A DNA stretch of 64,000 nt. It comes from Stomorhina lunata (lineage: Eukaryota; Arthropoda; Insecta; Diptera; Rhiniidae). This document shows, piece after piece, positions 26,471-38,754 of this stretch. The position numbers and the translations under genes were made by a program. Each line of letters starts with the position of its first letter. Position 1 is the first letter of the stretch. Where the stretch lies: assembly GCA_933228675.1 (NCBI GenBank), contig OW121740.1, positions 620,001 to 684,000 on the forward strand, in the 5' to 3' direction. A model generated the notes under the pieces. It was not told where the DNA came from and searched no databases. It saw only the letters and a list, made by a program, of their open reading frames with translations.

Positions 26471-27275
26471 ACAAGTAAGAAAGCGCTATAGTCGGTCAAG
26501 CCCGACCATACGATACCCTTCACCACTAAGGTCAAAGGTTTTATTTTTCCTGTATAAAGACATATATTTGCTAAATTTTGCCATCATACAAACATTTTCT
26601 CAAAACTTATATATTAAACCTGTTTCCGTCATTTGAACTTATATGAGAGCAAGGGTCAAATGTGGACCGATTATCTCGAAATTTAGCAAATTGATTACAG
26701 TTATTACAAAAATTATGTATGCAAAAAATATACTTAAAATTTTTATTATCTTTAGATCTACGAGCGTTTTAGTGATTTCTTGTCTCACTTAGTGCGTTTT
26801 TAAAGAAAAGTTTGTATTGGAGCTAAGGTCAAATGTGGACCGATTTCAACGAAATTTGGTACAGTGATTTTAGTTTACATAAGCAGTATTTGTTTTAAAT
26901 TTCATGAAAAAATATTGATATTTGTGGCCAATATATCAATTCCGGGAAGTGGGACCTATGGGAAGTACCAGAAATAATGGAGCGATTTTGACCAATTTCA
27001 ATAGCCATGGTCCCATTATCAAAAAAATGATCTGTGCCAAATTTCATCAAATTATCTTTAGAATTGCGACCTGTAGTTTGATTACAAGGTTTACATGGGG
27101 GTCCAGCCAGCCAGCCAGACGGACGGACGGACGGACATCGCTAAATCGACTCAGAAAGTGATTCTAAGCCTATTGGTATACTAAAAGGTGGGTCTAAGAC
27201 AAATATTTCTATGCGTTACATACATCAGCACAAACTTATAATACCCTTTCCACCTATGGTGGTGAAGGGTATAAA
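26471..27275 (-). mobile_element. Helitron-like repeat, family A copy 3
   Basis: The best-preserved reverse-oriented copy (805 bp). The left terminus ACAAGTAAGAAAGCGCTATA is followed by the hairpin GTCGGTCAAGCCCGAC and ATACCCTTCACC. The right terminus is ACCTATGGTGGTGAAGGGTA. A GGACGGACGGACGG run lies at about 27118. It pairs base-for-base over most of its length with copy 2 in the opposite orientation. Confidence 0.7.
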
Positions 27276-27649
27276 TAGTGTATACATATGCACATATGTA
27301 AGTATTTACTACGTATATATTTACGAGGAGAATTCAAGAATTTACTGTATTTTTCGCAATGTAAAAGCAATCTACAATTTTTTATATGTAATATTTTATA
27401 CAAATAAATTTTCCATTCAAATGACTTTCGTCTTAGTAAAAATACAGGCTTTTAGTAGTAAAATAATGTTTAATATAAGTTTCCTATAATATGAAATTAA
27501 TAAACAATTTTTTTTTTAAGAATTAGAATTTCCATGGGAGATTTTCGAAATAAAAAATATATAAAAAAGATTCAGGACAAAGGTAAGCTGGTTGCATAAT
27601 TAAAATCTTATTTAACACATATTTGAGCTGTAAAATTTATATAATGACC

Positions 27650-28215
27650 TTAGCTTTTTTTTAAATTTTTTAAAATTTTCCTTTAAAAAAACGAAATTTT
27701 TATGAAAATTCAATTTTTAAAAAAATAAGAAACTGAAAAAACCCAATAAAAATATATTTTTGAAAAATATAAATATATTTTTGAAAAAGTTGCTATAAAA
27801 ATAAGAAATTTTTTAAAAAATTCCTGTAAATATAAGAAGAAGAAAAAATGTTTTTTTAAAATTAAGAATTTTTGGAAATTATCCTATAGAAATATTTTTT
27901 TTGGAATATAACAAGATTTTGAAAAATTTCCTGTAAACTATGAAATTTTTGAAAATTTTTCTATAAAACTATTAAATTTTTGAAAATTTTCTTTAAATCT
28001 ATGAAATTTTTGAAAAATTTTCCACAAAAATATGAAAATTTTTAAAAAATTTCCAAAAAAAATTAAATTTTTTCAAAATTTCGTATAAAAATTAAAAATT
28101 TTCGGAAAATATTTTTGAAAAATTTCCTATGGAAAAATAAGAAATTTTTAAATAATTTCCTATAAAATAAGAAAATTTTGAAACATTTCATACAAAAAAA
28201 TGTTTTTTTAAAAAC
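27650..28215. repeat. Degenerate A/T-rich tandem array
   Basis: A loosely periodic repetition of a unit resembling AAATTTTTGAAAATTTTCCT followed by ATAAAA, with variable spacing of about 35-45 bp, fills the stretch. Units are diverged in length and sequence, so it is an old satellite-like array rather than a recent expansion. No coding capacity. Confidence 0.6.
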
Positions 28216-28439
28216 TTCAATATAAATAAAAATTAACTAAAAGAAAATGTGTGTATATTCAGTACAACAGTTTTTTTCCTTAGCTTAACAAAATTTCGTA
28301 AGAATTATAATAACCAACTTTTCTTCAACGTTACATGCTATTTTACCTTATTTACGAAGTATTTTGATTGAGTGATTAAATAATAATAAATACCAAGCTA
28401 CACTAGCTATAATTCTAGAATTTAGAACTGATCAGATTT

Positions 28440-28697
28440 TTATGGTAGTGTGTAAAATTTTGCGTGAATCGGTCTAAATATTGCTTTTATATAAAAACCA
28501 CTCTCGAAAACTACTAAAATGCCACGAAAGCCTGTTAAACGCTAATAAATTATAAGCTATGACAGCTATGGCACAAAAAAGCTTTACATAAATATCACTC
28601 AAAATTTCAATTATAATTTTTTGATATGTATCTAAATGTAATACAATTTGTGGGTATACAACATTCGGCGTAGCCGAATATAACACTCTTACTTGTT
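28440..28697 (+). mobile_element. Helitron-like repeat, family B fragment
   Basis: Ends at the right with the family B terminal hairpin (TTCGGCGTAGCCGAA) followed by TATAACACTCTTACTTGT, the reverse complement of the left ends at 6894 and 63012. Only about 250 bp of the terminal region remain, consistent with 5' truncation or deletion. Confidence 0.6.
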
Positions 28698-29597
28698 CTT
28701 AATTAATTTTTGATGACATTTTCAGTCAGTTTTGCTTATACATTTTCTAAGTGTTGTTTAATATTAAATATATTTAGTATTTCTATTTAGTTTTAAAAAG
28801 AGTTCAACAAATACTTATCCCTAAAATCCATGTGACCAAAATTTAATTTACTATCTTTATTATTTAATGCTCCTTAAATTTTTCCTGGCTTCATTTTGGT
28901 TTTTCTTAAGTGCATAAAAATTTAATCGTCATATTTTTACTGTTTCAGTGCAAAGACTCAATTTTGGTCTTTTTGGCAATTCATGTTGAAAATTGAAATC
29001 ACCGATATCCGGCCATATTGTTTAACCAGCTCCAAATTGACTCTCTTTATTATTAGTTTTGTTGTTATTGTTGCTGCTGTTTCTGTTGTTGTTGTTGTTG
29101 TTTTTGTAGTTGTGTATAATATTTTTTCTGTCAATGTTGTTGTAGAAGCTTAGTTCAATCCTTTTATGGTTTAACTCTAATATCCTGCATTGAGGGTTTT
29201 ATTTTCTCTGATATCTGTACAAACAGTTAAGTTGATGTCTGCAAAAATGTTATAAGTAAGAACTTATGTATGTATGCGTTTGAGTATCTGTGTAAGTCTA
29301 TTGGTTTGGTTTGGCTTTTCATCTGGCTGCCTGCCTTCCTTATGGACGAATGTCTATTTAGAGTGTTTGCTGGTGGTAAAGCTTGTTAACACACTTGTTG
29401 GCAATTGATTTAAAACTTACAAACAGATCCAGGATGTCGGTGTGTGTTAAATACAAAATTTGAGAAAAGGATATAAATACTTACTAAAATTCGTATACAT
29501 GCACTCACATCAATATCTACTTATCATTTGTCTTATACTACATATTGTAACAAATTATATACATACAAACATGCCAATACATATTTATATGTATATA
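28698..29597. other. Non-coding sequence with TTG-rich tract
   Basis: No gene is supported. A TTG trinucleotide tract (about 29060-29105) and moderately GC-richer stretches at 28975-29040 and 29320-29440 are present without usable frames. Confidence 0.4.
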
Positions 29598-30065
29598 CAG
29601 TGTGTGACAAAACCATAAAAACTTTGATAATATTAAACTAATTTCTCTAAAATTGAACATATGTTTTTAAGATTTTTTTATTTCTTATTATAATGGATGC
29701 TTATATGTTTGTATAAAGAAAATGTTGTACTTAGTTGAAGAAATATTGAACTAGGTACCGGTATCTAAGCAGATTGTAACAACTTGGTTGCAATTTTTGA
29801 TATGTGTTTTGGGTTATTGTCATGTTTAAAACTTTAAATGATTGGCATACATACTTTTGTATAAAGACTCATATCAATATTAAATGATGAAACGTATAAT
29901 TTATTATTGGTCTGTACCCAATACTAGTCAAAGCATCACTTATAATTTGAATGAACAACAAATTATATTATCACTACCAAACTTAACTATTTTTCTACAT
30001 AGTGTACTCAGGATCTAGTTTTTCCCCCTTATTTTTTAAAACTCCAATAGTTTTGTCACACATTG
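29598..30065. mobile_element. Tc1-type MITE (468 bp)
   Basis: Flanked by TA at 29596-29597 and 30066-30067. The left end begins CAGTGTGTGACAAAACCATA and the right end, read inward, CAATGTGTGACAAAACTATT. These are typical Tc1-like termini. The interior has no transposase frame, so it would need an enzyme from an autonomous relative. Confidence 0.75.
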
Positions 30066-30872
30066 TATGTACGTGTAAGCCTGCCTAGGCCACAAATAAA
30101 TCAATATTTGAAATTAGAAAAGTACATAATTCGAAGATTTTGTAAAGCAAATGGCTTAAAAATTTAAGGTTTTACAATAACTAGTTTATTAGAAAACTAG
30201 TCAAGCATCTATATATGTATACAGAAAGTGGGCAAATGAGGCTCTTGGTTTGGTAAACTGTGGCTCATTGCAAATTTGATTATTTTTATTATATTACAGT
30301 ATTTTTTCAAATTTGTTGCTGCAGTTAGTTTTTATAAAAATTTCACAAAAAATATTTAAAATGAAAATAGGAAGCAAAAGATCGAAAAAAAAGTTCGTTA
30401 CACATATTTAACAGCTTTTCTAAATTAAAATTATGTGAAAGGCAGTGAAAAAATTAGAATAAGAAAAAAGTAAACGAGGGAAACGCAAGCGAAATAACAA
30501 CTGAGTTAGTGAATTCTTTTGTGCAAAATTGTTTTGTATTTTCATAAAAATGTCAAATTATGTGTAAAATTTTGGTCAATTGTAGTTTTATAATTTTCTT
30601 TTCGAGTTTTAAGGCTTTATAAGGTATTGTTACTTGTACTCGTTCCTCTAATAAAAGACAACTAAAAATTTTACAATTTTCACATTTCACAATAAATCGA
30701 TTAGCAACTACAGTAAAAATCTAACATGATTTTCTCTCTATTTCTTGATATGAAAATCGTAAATTTTTAGAGGAACAAGTGCGATATGTAAATCTAAAAC
30801 CATAAACGTATAATTTACTACCTTTATTTGTTCTTTGTGTCCTTTACTCTTTACTATTTTTAGCTCTTCATA
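30066..30872. other. AT-rich non-coding sequence
   Basis: No gene, repeat boundary or coding frame was seen. Confidence 0.4.
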
Positions 30873-31188
30873 GCGTCGTTGAAAATCCAAAAATACGTAA
30901 CAACACTTTTTCAAATTTTACAGGAGAAGCAAAAATTTAAATATATATTTTTTTTAAATTCAAATATTTTATTTTCATATCTTACCCCAAGTTTAATGAT
31001 ACGCATATTTGAATTTTGAAAATAGTGCACATGTTGATACGCAATTTTGAATTATTGATATAAAACCATTATTTTTGGTCGTAAAAATCTAAAAATTGGT
31101 AGAGACATGTAAGACAACTTTACGAATCAAAATCAAAAACTTGATTTTGATTTTTTTGATGATACGCAGTTTTGGATTTTCAACGACG
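30873..31188. mobile_element. Short inverted-repeat (MITE-like) element
   Basis: The left end CGTCGTTGAAAATCCAAAA (30873) is matched by an inverted copy at the right (TTTTGGATTTTCAACGACG, ending 31188). Internal phrases GATACGCA recur three times (about 31000, 31037, 31160). It has no coding content. The target duplication is ambiguous. Confidence 0.55.
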
Positions 31189-31339
31189 ATAAATAATTTA
31201 TCAAAAGATGGCACTTTTTAAACTCATACGTGTCCACCCCAGATACATATATTCCTATATAAACTTATTTATCAGATCTTATCCTTATAAAAGTATATAA
31301 ATTAAAGAGTTGTTTTAATGTATGTAGATTGAAATCGTA

Positions 31340-32457
31340 CCCAGCAAAACTTTGGTAATGGCAAGTACTCTGATAACTGGTTACCTTGTAACGACTACAA
31401 CATACCATCCGAATAAATAATAAGTTATTACAGAAGTACTTATTTGTAATTAAGATGGTAATTTAAACTGAATGGCCCCGGTTCAAATCCCACCAAGGGC
31501 AAAAATTTTTTTTAGTTTTTTTTTTTTTTTTATTAAAAGAGTCTTTTTAAATGATTTTTGAATTTTAAGAACTTAAATATTATCTTCTGTAAAAAAAATT
31601 TGTAAAACTAACTCACGTTAATGAAAAAATACCATCATGAGTCAATTTTGATTATGTAGGGGATGTTGAATACCAAACACGATTCTAATTGGTCTTAACT
31701 TGGTAAGCCCAACTTATCTGGGTCATCCTTCATCTCAACTGTGGACACACACCTCCTCATGGTATCATCCGGGGAGCTAGTTTAACACCCATTAATATTG
31801 TGAGTTAACATGTTCCGAGAGTTGTCACATAAGATCGATAAAATGGGTTAGGATTACGGGCTAGTAACTTGAAAAAAAAATATAATGAAGAGGATAAAAT
31901 TAGAATTGAAATGTCCCACTACCTAATATTAGAGGAGGATGTCCGAAACTTCGATAGAAAGATCAAGTAGAGGAACATTTTTCAAAGCTTGGCCTATAAA
32001 ATTGGAGAATATTCGCACAAGATCGAAATACATGGAATTCTAAAATATGCTCGGAAAAACAAAGTTATTTTCACATGATTTTGGATCTAAAAATAAAAAT
32101 TGTTTATATTAATTATAAGCTGCTAAGTTTTCAACATATGAAGTAGCTCAGTGGAAGAGTCTCTGCCTAGCAGTCGGAGGGTCTGGGTTCGAGCCCCCAT
32201 GGGATCATGAAAAAAATTTTGTATTTCGTTTAAAAATATATGTTTTTAATAAAACAACAACAAAAAAGTTGTTGCTGTTGTTGTTGTTGCTTTCAAATTG
32301 CTTACCCAAGTCATTACTTTTCTGCAATTGGTAAGTACTTGCCTCCAATGACATCCCCATGTTAATGTAATGACTTAAACAGCGAATGAGTAAGTAGTTC
32401 GTGTTCAATAGTTTAACTGTTTAACTCATTATTTGGTAATGAAAAGTTTTACTGGGG
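31340..32457. mobile_element. TA-flanked TIR element with tRNA-like module, family C copy 1
   Basis: About 1.1 kb. The left end CCCAGCAAAACTTTGGTAAT and the right end, read inward, CCCAGTAAAACTTTTCATTA are inverted, with TA at 31338-31339 and 32458-32459 (one extra G at the right). Copy 2 has the same ends. Inside are a B-box-like GGTTCAAATCC at about 31484 and a fuller tRNA-like unit at 32137-32209. No transposase is present, so it is non-autonomous. Confidence 0.7.
32137..32209 (+). repeat. tRNA-Ala(AGC)-like module in family C copy 1
   Basis: A-box TAGCTCAGTGG and B-box GGTTCGAGCCC are at tRNA spacing. A seven-base loop CTAGCAG places AGC at the anticodon, with four of five stem pairs possible. 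The acceptor and T stems do not pair fully, so it is a tRNA-derived relic and not a functional tRNA gene. Confidence 0.6.
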
Positions 32458-33315
32458 TATAAATGTGACAAAAAATATATTTAAAATATTTTTGTTTTAA
32501 CTTTTTTTTTAAATAATTAATAGATATTTTTCTTCATTTATATTCTGTAAACGTGTAAATGCGACAAATTTTTATGTGTATTTTTATTTTATGACTTTTG
32601 AAATTTAAAATGCACGAATCCAGTCAATCGCATATGTTGCCATGATTATTACCATTAACTCACATTACTTGTATATAGATACATATGTATGTATGTATGT
32701 ACTTATGTATTTAATGTAAGTACATTCTTTTTTACACTTCATTTCTTAACAATTCTAGGATTTGTTTCGTAAATTTCATATTTTTATTTATGGCAGGCAA
32801 ACGTGACTTTATGATTAACTGCACTCGAAAAATACTAAAATTAACTTCTGTTGGTGACATAGAAATGATTTAAAATGTCTAACCTTAGGATTGTATTTTT
32901 GAAAATAATAACCAACATAAAAAGGTAAATACAATCTTATGATATTTAGTAGACGTATTTATATGTTAAGGCCAGGTTCTATTAATGGACGAAAATTGTT
33001 AATGATTGTGAAAATGTATTAATTTACAAAAACAACGTCATATATTTAAGAATCTCATGAAGCGTTGCCGATGTACCGTATATCTGTTAGTTCAAGTCGT
33101 TGTTAAAGAGCCGGTTATTGTCAAAGTGTAACCTATACATACGTAACCAATTTAAAGATAACTATACAATAGATTACAATGATATAAATACACATGAATG
33201 CCAACATTGGTAACGCAGGTTGAATAATTTACTGTGCTTTTGATTTTCTTCGTAGAGTCAAACTTCTTCATTGAAAGTTATTACAAAACAAATGTGGAAA
33301 ACGCACACGAAAATA

Positions 33316-33361
33316 TTTCTATAATATATATTATATAATATATATTATATAATATATATTA
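33316..33361. repeat. Three palindromic A/T 14-mers in tandem
   Basis: ATAATATATATTAT is repeated three times head to tail immediately before family C copy 2. The unit is its own reverse complement. Confidence 0.85.
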
Positions 33362-33363
33362 TA

Positions 33364-34411
33364 CCGATCAAAACTTTGATAATGACAAGTACTCTGGTAA
33401 CTGGTTACCTTGTAATGACTACAACATACCCTCCGAATAACTAATAAGTAATTACATAAGTACTTATTTGTAATTAAAATGGTAAGCTGAATTGAATGGC
33501 CCGGGTTTAAATCCCACTAATGCCAACAATTTTTTTAATATTTTTTTTTATTAAAGATGTATTTTTAAATGATGAATTTGAATTGAATTTTAAAAACTTA
33601 AATATTACCTTCTGTAAAAAAATTGCAAAACTAACTCACGGTAAGGAAAAAAATACCATCATGAATCAATTTTGATTATGTAGGGGATTTTGGACACCAA
33701 GCAACGGTTCTGATTGGTCTTAACTTGATAAGCCCAGACTTATCTTGGTTATCCCTCATCTCAACTGAGGACACTGACCTACTACTATGGATGGAAAGAC
33801 CAAGTAGAGGAAAATTTTCCACAGCTTGGCCTATACAATTGGAGAATATTCGCACAAGATCGAAGAAAACAGGCCATTTAAGTAAATAACAGTCAATGTT
33901 ATATAAAAACTTATACAAAAAGGAAGATTTAAATTGTTTAAATTTAAAAATAATTAAAAAGACTTCTTTATTGTTTATTAAATGCATTAAACATTTACAA
34001 AAATTCGTATAGAAATATTTTTCCAAAAATTACAACAAAGCAAAAAAAAGAAGTTAAAAACAAAGTTATTGTCACATGATATTGGATCTAAAAATAAAAA
34101 TTGTTTATATTAATTATAGGCTGCTAAGTTTTCAACATATGAAGTAGCTCAGTGGAAGAGTCTCCGCCTAGCAGTCGTAGGGGTCTGGGTTCGACCCCCC
34201 TGGGGTCATAAAAAAAATTTTGTATTTCGTTTAAAAATATATTTTTTAAATAAAACAACAACAAAAAAGTTTTTGTTGTTGTTTTCCAATTACTTACCTC
34301 CAATGACATCCCCATGTTAATGTAATGACTTATACAGTGAATGAGTAAGTAGTTCATGTTCAATAGTTTAGCTGTTTAATTCATTATTTGGTAATGAAAA
34401 GTTTTGCTGGG
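33364..34411. mobile_element. Family C copy 2
   Basis: 1048 bp with TA at 33362-33363 and 34412-34413. The right end read inward is CCCAGCAAAACTTTTCATTA; the left end is mutated (CCGATCAAAACTTT). Same orientation and same internal order as copy 1, about 0.9 kb away, with private indels. Frames through it are not protein-like. Confidence 0.7.
34138..34210 (+). repeat. tRNA-Ala(AGC)-like module in family C copy 2
   Basis: Counterpart of 32137-32209: A-box TAGCTCAGTGG, loop CTAGCAG, B-box GGTTCGACCCC. A five-base acceptor pairing (TATGA with TCATA) is retained here, better than in copy 1. Confidence 0.6.
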
Positions 34412-34413
34412 TA

Positions 34414-35210
34414 TGTATAAGAATTTGTACACAAAATATGTTATTTGTTTAGTCAACATTTCAATCATCTAAGCCAACCATTTATGCATGTTATCTAAAA
34501 TGTTTAAGAAAAAAACTCGAAAAATTATAACCTTTTTTTTGCTTATTAACCCGCTTTTTAGCCTCGTCCCGAATCTTTTGTTTATTTTAAATATTTTAAT
34601 TTTACCCAATATTTGGAACATTTACAAAATAGGTATTACCCAATTATTTATAGATATTAGAACAAAAGTTGTTCCCTTTCATCACATATCAAATACAATA
34701 TCTAAGCAAGTTCATAATTTGTATCTCGGGATATTCCTGTTTTTTCGAGATTTAAACTGGTTTGATGCGGGAACTTTTTTGACAACAGCAAATATAAAAG
34801 ATGGATTTTCCTAAAAATCTTTCAATATTTTTTTTTTTTTGCTATACTGGGTTAAATCTAATGTTTGCAAAACAAAAAAAATTAAAAACTCATATGTGGT
34901 ACAAACATCTAACATATTCTTATTAATTTTACTTTGATATACTTTTACATAACTCATTCATTTAACATAACTCATTCAAAACGATTAATGGCCCATACGC
35001 ATAATATGAAGGGTTTGGTTTTCTGAAAATATTCCTTTCTTTATATTTTTCGCATACACTTTGTATTGATAATATATCGATTAGATGAGCATGTACATCT
35101 GTTACGTGCCTTGCCACATTATGGGCATTTTTAATTAACTTGGTCCTAGCACGCAAAGTGCATTAATTTAATCGTTTACAATCATTGATATGGATATGGA
35201 TATTTAAAAA
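34414..35210. other. AT-rich non-coding sequence
   Basis: A 108-codon frame (34488-34814) is present, but its hydrophobic composition is what A/T-rich sequence gives by chance. No domain, promoter or splice context was recognised. Confidence 0.4.
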
Positions 35211-35212
35211 TA

Positions 35213-35337
35213 CCCAGCAGTTCCAAAACATTAAAAAAACAGATGATTTTAGCATGTGTTTGTTAGCAGGATAATTATAAAAAGTTTTTTAGTTTTAGAG
35301 AAGGTTCTTGTCTTTTAAACTGCTGGGTATTTATGTT
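35213..35337. mobile_element. 125-bp MITE with CCCAGCAGTT ends
   Basis: TA-flanked (35211-35212, 35338-35339). The termini are CCCAGCAGTT...AACTGCTGGG, the same first six bases as family C. No coding content. Confidence 0.7.
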
Positions 35338-35339
35338 AT

Positions 35340-36138
35340 AGTTAAACATACACATGTTTGATGTCAATGGATGAGAGTGTACATGTGTGAATATATAAAT
35401 TTGTGGCCAAAATAATGGGTGGTTTGGTATTAAACTCCAGTCCTCCAATATTTCTTCAATATTGTTATATAAATGTTGGTAATTAAATTTCATAAATTAA
35501 TTCCCGAAATAAATAAAAAGCAAACAACAAAGAAAGATAGATAGATATTATGAAAACAATAAAATAGTGACATTATTATAATAAACAAAAAGTATAAGAA
35601 CCATAAGAGTAAAAATATTTATATTTTATTATGCAAGATTAATAAATTATATATAAAAACAATATATCACATGCGAAATATTAAAAGTAAACTTATTAGT
35701 CAGTTGGTGTGGTATAAATTATAAGGGCTACAAAATTTATTGAAGCATAAACGAGGGGGCTTAAACACGTTCAAAATCAAATCAAAATTCTAAAATCATA
35801 CATAAAGAAAAATCCCCTTTTACTTTGTCAAAAAAAAAAAAAAAAGAACAAAATTCACTAATGGGTTTGAATTATTATAAACAAAAGCATTTACACATGA
35901 CTGAAATGAAAGGATTCTATTATATTTTATAAAATTATATTTACATACATAAATCCATAATAAAAAGTTTAAAGAAATGAAGCAGAAAATCGAACAAAGC
36001 CTATTCATCATTTTTATAAAATATAACAAAATTTAAACAAAAAAAATTGTTAAAATTATGACACATTTTTGCTACATATTCCAAAACATCCATTTAATTT
36101 CTATCTGAAGCCATAAAAATATAAACATGTTTTCAATA
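35340..36138. other. AT-rich non-coding sequence
   Basis: No gene or bounded repeat is supported. Confidence 0.4.
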
Positions 36139-36893
36139 TTATAAGTAGAAAGGGTATATTATATTTGTGCTGATGTTTGCAACGCATACAAATATTGGTC
36201 TGAGACCAACTTTTTAGTATTCCGATTGGCTCAGATTTACTCCCTGAGTCGATTGAATGATGTCCGTGGCTGGCTGGACAGATCAACGTAACATTCCAGA
36301 TCAACGTTACATTCCAATTGGAACTATACGCATTTCTCTCAGGCAATTATATTTTTTTAGACTCATTGAAAAGGACCTACGTTTTAACTCCGGCTCCGAA
36401 GGGCAAATGCATTAGTTAGAGAAGTTTTACATAGGCTAATACTCAATAACCAGTGGCTAGCTAAGTTATGAGGTGAACAGCCGCTTTTTTGAAAATTTAT
36501 TTTTTTTCAAGTGGGTCTGGCCGGGATGTGAACTTGGGACCTCTGGTATGCTAGGCTGATGACTAACCTGCTATACCACGGCGGTTCAACTTTAAAGTAA
36601 ATTTAATAAAATTTGGCTTACATATTTTTGTTTGGTCCAAGGATGGTCCCTATTTTTTATGAACAAAATCAGATTTGTTGTATAAATCTAAAACAATCGG
36701 TCCACATTTGACCCTAGCTTTCAAGTTAGTTAACTTTCAAGTTAGGTAGTTGTTAGAGAAATCAAATATTAGCAAATATTGCATGTCTCTAAGCCTTATG
36801 AAAACTTGTAAAGTAGTTTGTCCATATTTGACCTTAGAAGTGTAGGGTATCAAATAGTCGGACTTGACCGACTATAGCATTTTCTTACTTGTT
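36139..36893 (+). mobile_element. Helitron-like repeat, family A copy 4, interrupted by a SINE
   Basis: The left part (AGAAAGGGTATATTATATTT through GTCGATTGAATGATGTCCGT) and the right part (TCCACATTTGACCCTAGCTT through the hairpin GTCGGACTTGACCGAC and TTTCTTACTTGT) match copy 2 in order. Between them lies the tRNA-headed SINE at 36310-36586. Confidence 0.65.
36310..36586 (-). mobile_element. tRNA-derived SINE, copy 1
   Basis: Read on the minus strand, a tRNA-like head (36511-36586) with A-box TGGTATAGCAGG leads into a body shared with 62586-62872. The body includes GGAGCCGGAGTTAAAACGTA and the 3' end GTTCCAATTGGAATG. The 3' end is followed by an 18-bp near-perfect tandem repeat (36280-36315). 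Two copies sharing both ends define the unit. It is transcribed by RNA polymerase III if intact and moved by a LINE's enzymes. Confidence 0.75.
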
Positions 36894-38754
36894 TTAATTT
36901 AATTGTAACTGTCATGAACGAACATATAGAAATACACACACTCATGTAAAGAAAATGTACAGACCAATCAATTAAGAAGCTCCTGACCGATACAAAATAT
37001 AGAAAACACTCAAGTAAAAGTAAAGTCGAACCTTATATACCCTTCCATTAAATGATATTTTTGAAAAATGTTGCACACAAAAATACTTTTTGCAACATTG
37101 TCCATATGTCGTTGATAACTAATTCATAACAAATATTTATGTTTTCCATGTAGCGATCATTTGGTGTATGTCTAAAAAATGCTATTAATTTCGAAGTAAA
37201 GAGGTAATGACATTTTATTCACAAATTATATACTTATTCCATTATTGATATAAATATTCGATATTCTGTACACTCGTATGTGTGTACAAATGTATGTCTA
37301 TTGTATATTTCCGACATAAAATACTGTACATACAAATTTTGTATATATTTCGGAACAACACTTGAGACAAATTGCCTGTACAGATATACATATTTATATA
37401 CATATAAAATACTTTTTCTTTTTGTTCTATTCATTTCTTGGCAAACAATTTGAGGAGGAGTTTAAAACTTTTGTATTGCAATTGAGTTGGTTTTATTACT
37501 ATTTCCATTAAGTGCAATGAATTTTAACACTTGCAGCACATAAAGTTGAGAGCATCAAGTACGCAAATCAATTTGTTCAACAAAACATCCATCAACAAAT
37601 ACTTGCAACATTCAAGACGAGCAGCAGCAATAAATACTTAAGTGCAAATATAAATACATACATACAAACATATACAAAACAAGATATTACACCTTACAAT
37701 TTTGTTACCACAAGTAGCAGCAAATACTGCTTCACATCATCAAATTGTTTGACTGTAACAAGCAACATCATCTTCAATTTAAGTAAATTGTAACTCCCTG
37801 ACAGACTCTTCAAATATCAATTATTTGTCGGTGAAATCATTTAAAAAAAATATATATTGAAAGATTGGTTAACATCGTTTTATGTTAGTAGAATTATGCA
37901 ATTCAACATTCAAAAAATTTCTTAAATTATATTAATTATGCGTTTTTTTATTTCATAAAAATTTCTATTATTATCTTGTATGAAAATACATAATAGATTG
38001 AAAGCTTAAAAAGTTGTTCTTTGGTCATTCACTTTTCATGAGTTCTGCAAAATGTTCCTTAAGAAGTAGTATTAAGAACATCTAAGTTTATTATAAAGAA
38101 ACGTTTATAAATTTATTTTTTAAGGGAAGTTTATTTAAAGAATCAAGTTTTAATGTCATGATATTTTATTCAGTGGCAAGGATTCGGAAAAGACGGGAAT
38201 ACACTCGCGACAGTCCCACGTTGAATTCGTTACAAATTATCCGAAATCGAAATGCCGACGTAACATTTTTGCAGGTTATAATAATGGATTATATTTAAAA
38301 ATGTTGTGCAATTGTAATTAAGATATTGTAGTTAAGATACAAGAGTATCTTCACTACAAGATACAAGAGTTTAATTCAAAAACAGTATTTTATACCTTCT
38401 TTTAAATTTAAAAATAAATTTTTGCAGACAGTGACCACATGTGGATATGTTCTTATGTGGTTGACCGTGTGGACATACATATATTTTTACTGTCATTGAA
38501 TCCGCATAAAAAACAATGAAATATAAAAGAACTACTACTATTTACCCAATAGTTCTGAAAATAAACTTTATATGAATTTGTTTAAAAACAAAGATACAAA
38601 TTATCAATTTCAGTCCAATATACACGGTACGACAAAAGTTCTTTCTAATACATTTCAAGTGATGGGTCATCAACTAGCTCTGGATTGTTGTCAATAGGCA
38701 ATTACACTTTTTAATTGAAAATACAGATGATATCAGTATCAGGAGTGAAATCAA
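36894..38754. other. AT-rich non-coding sequence
   Basis: No gene is supported. The block 37490-37830 is richer in C and in CAGCAA/CATCA repeats, like a 5' untranslated exon or regulatory block, but has no splice or promoter context I can fix. Confidence 0.4.

Noticed and set aside
32137..32209. Functional tRNA-Ala gene
   Set aside because: A and B boxes and an AGC loop are present, but the T and acceptor stems do not pair and the unit sits inside a repeated element; it is a relic.
34488..34814. 108-codon hydrophobic open frame
   Set aside because: It might look like a membrane protein, but the F/L/I/N/K bias follows base composition, and there is no promoter or homology I recognise.
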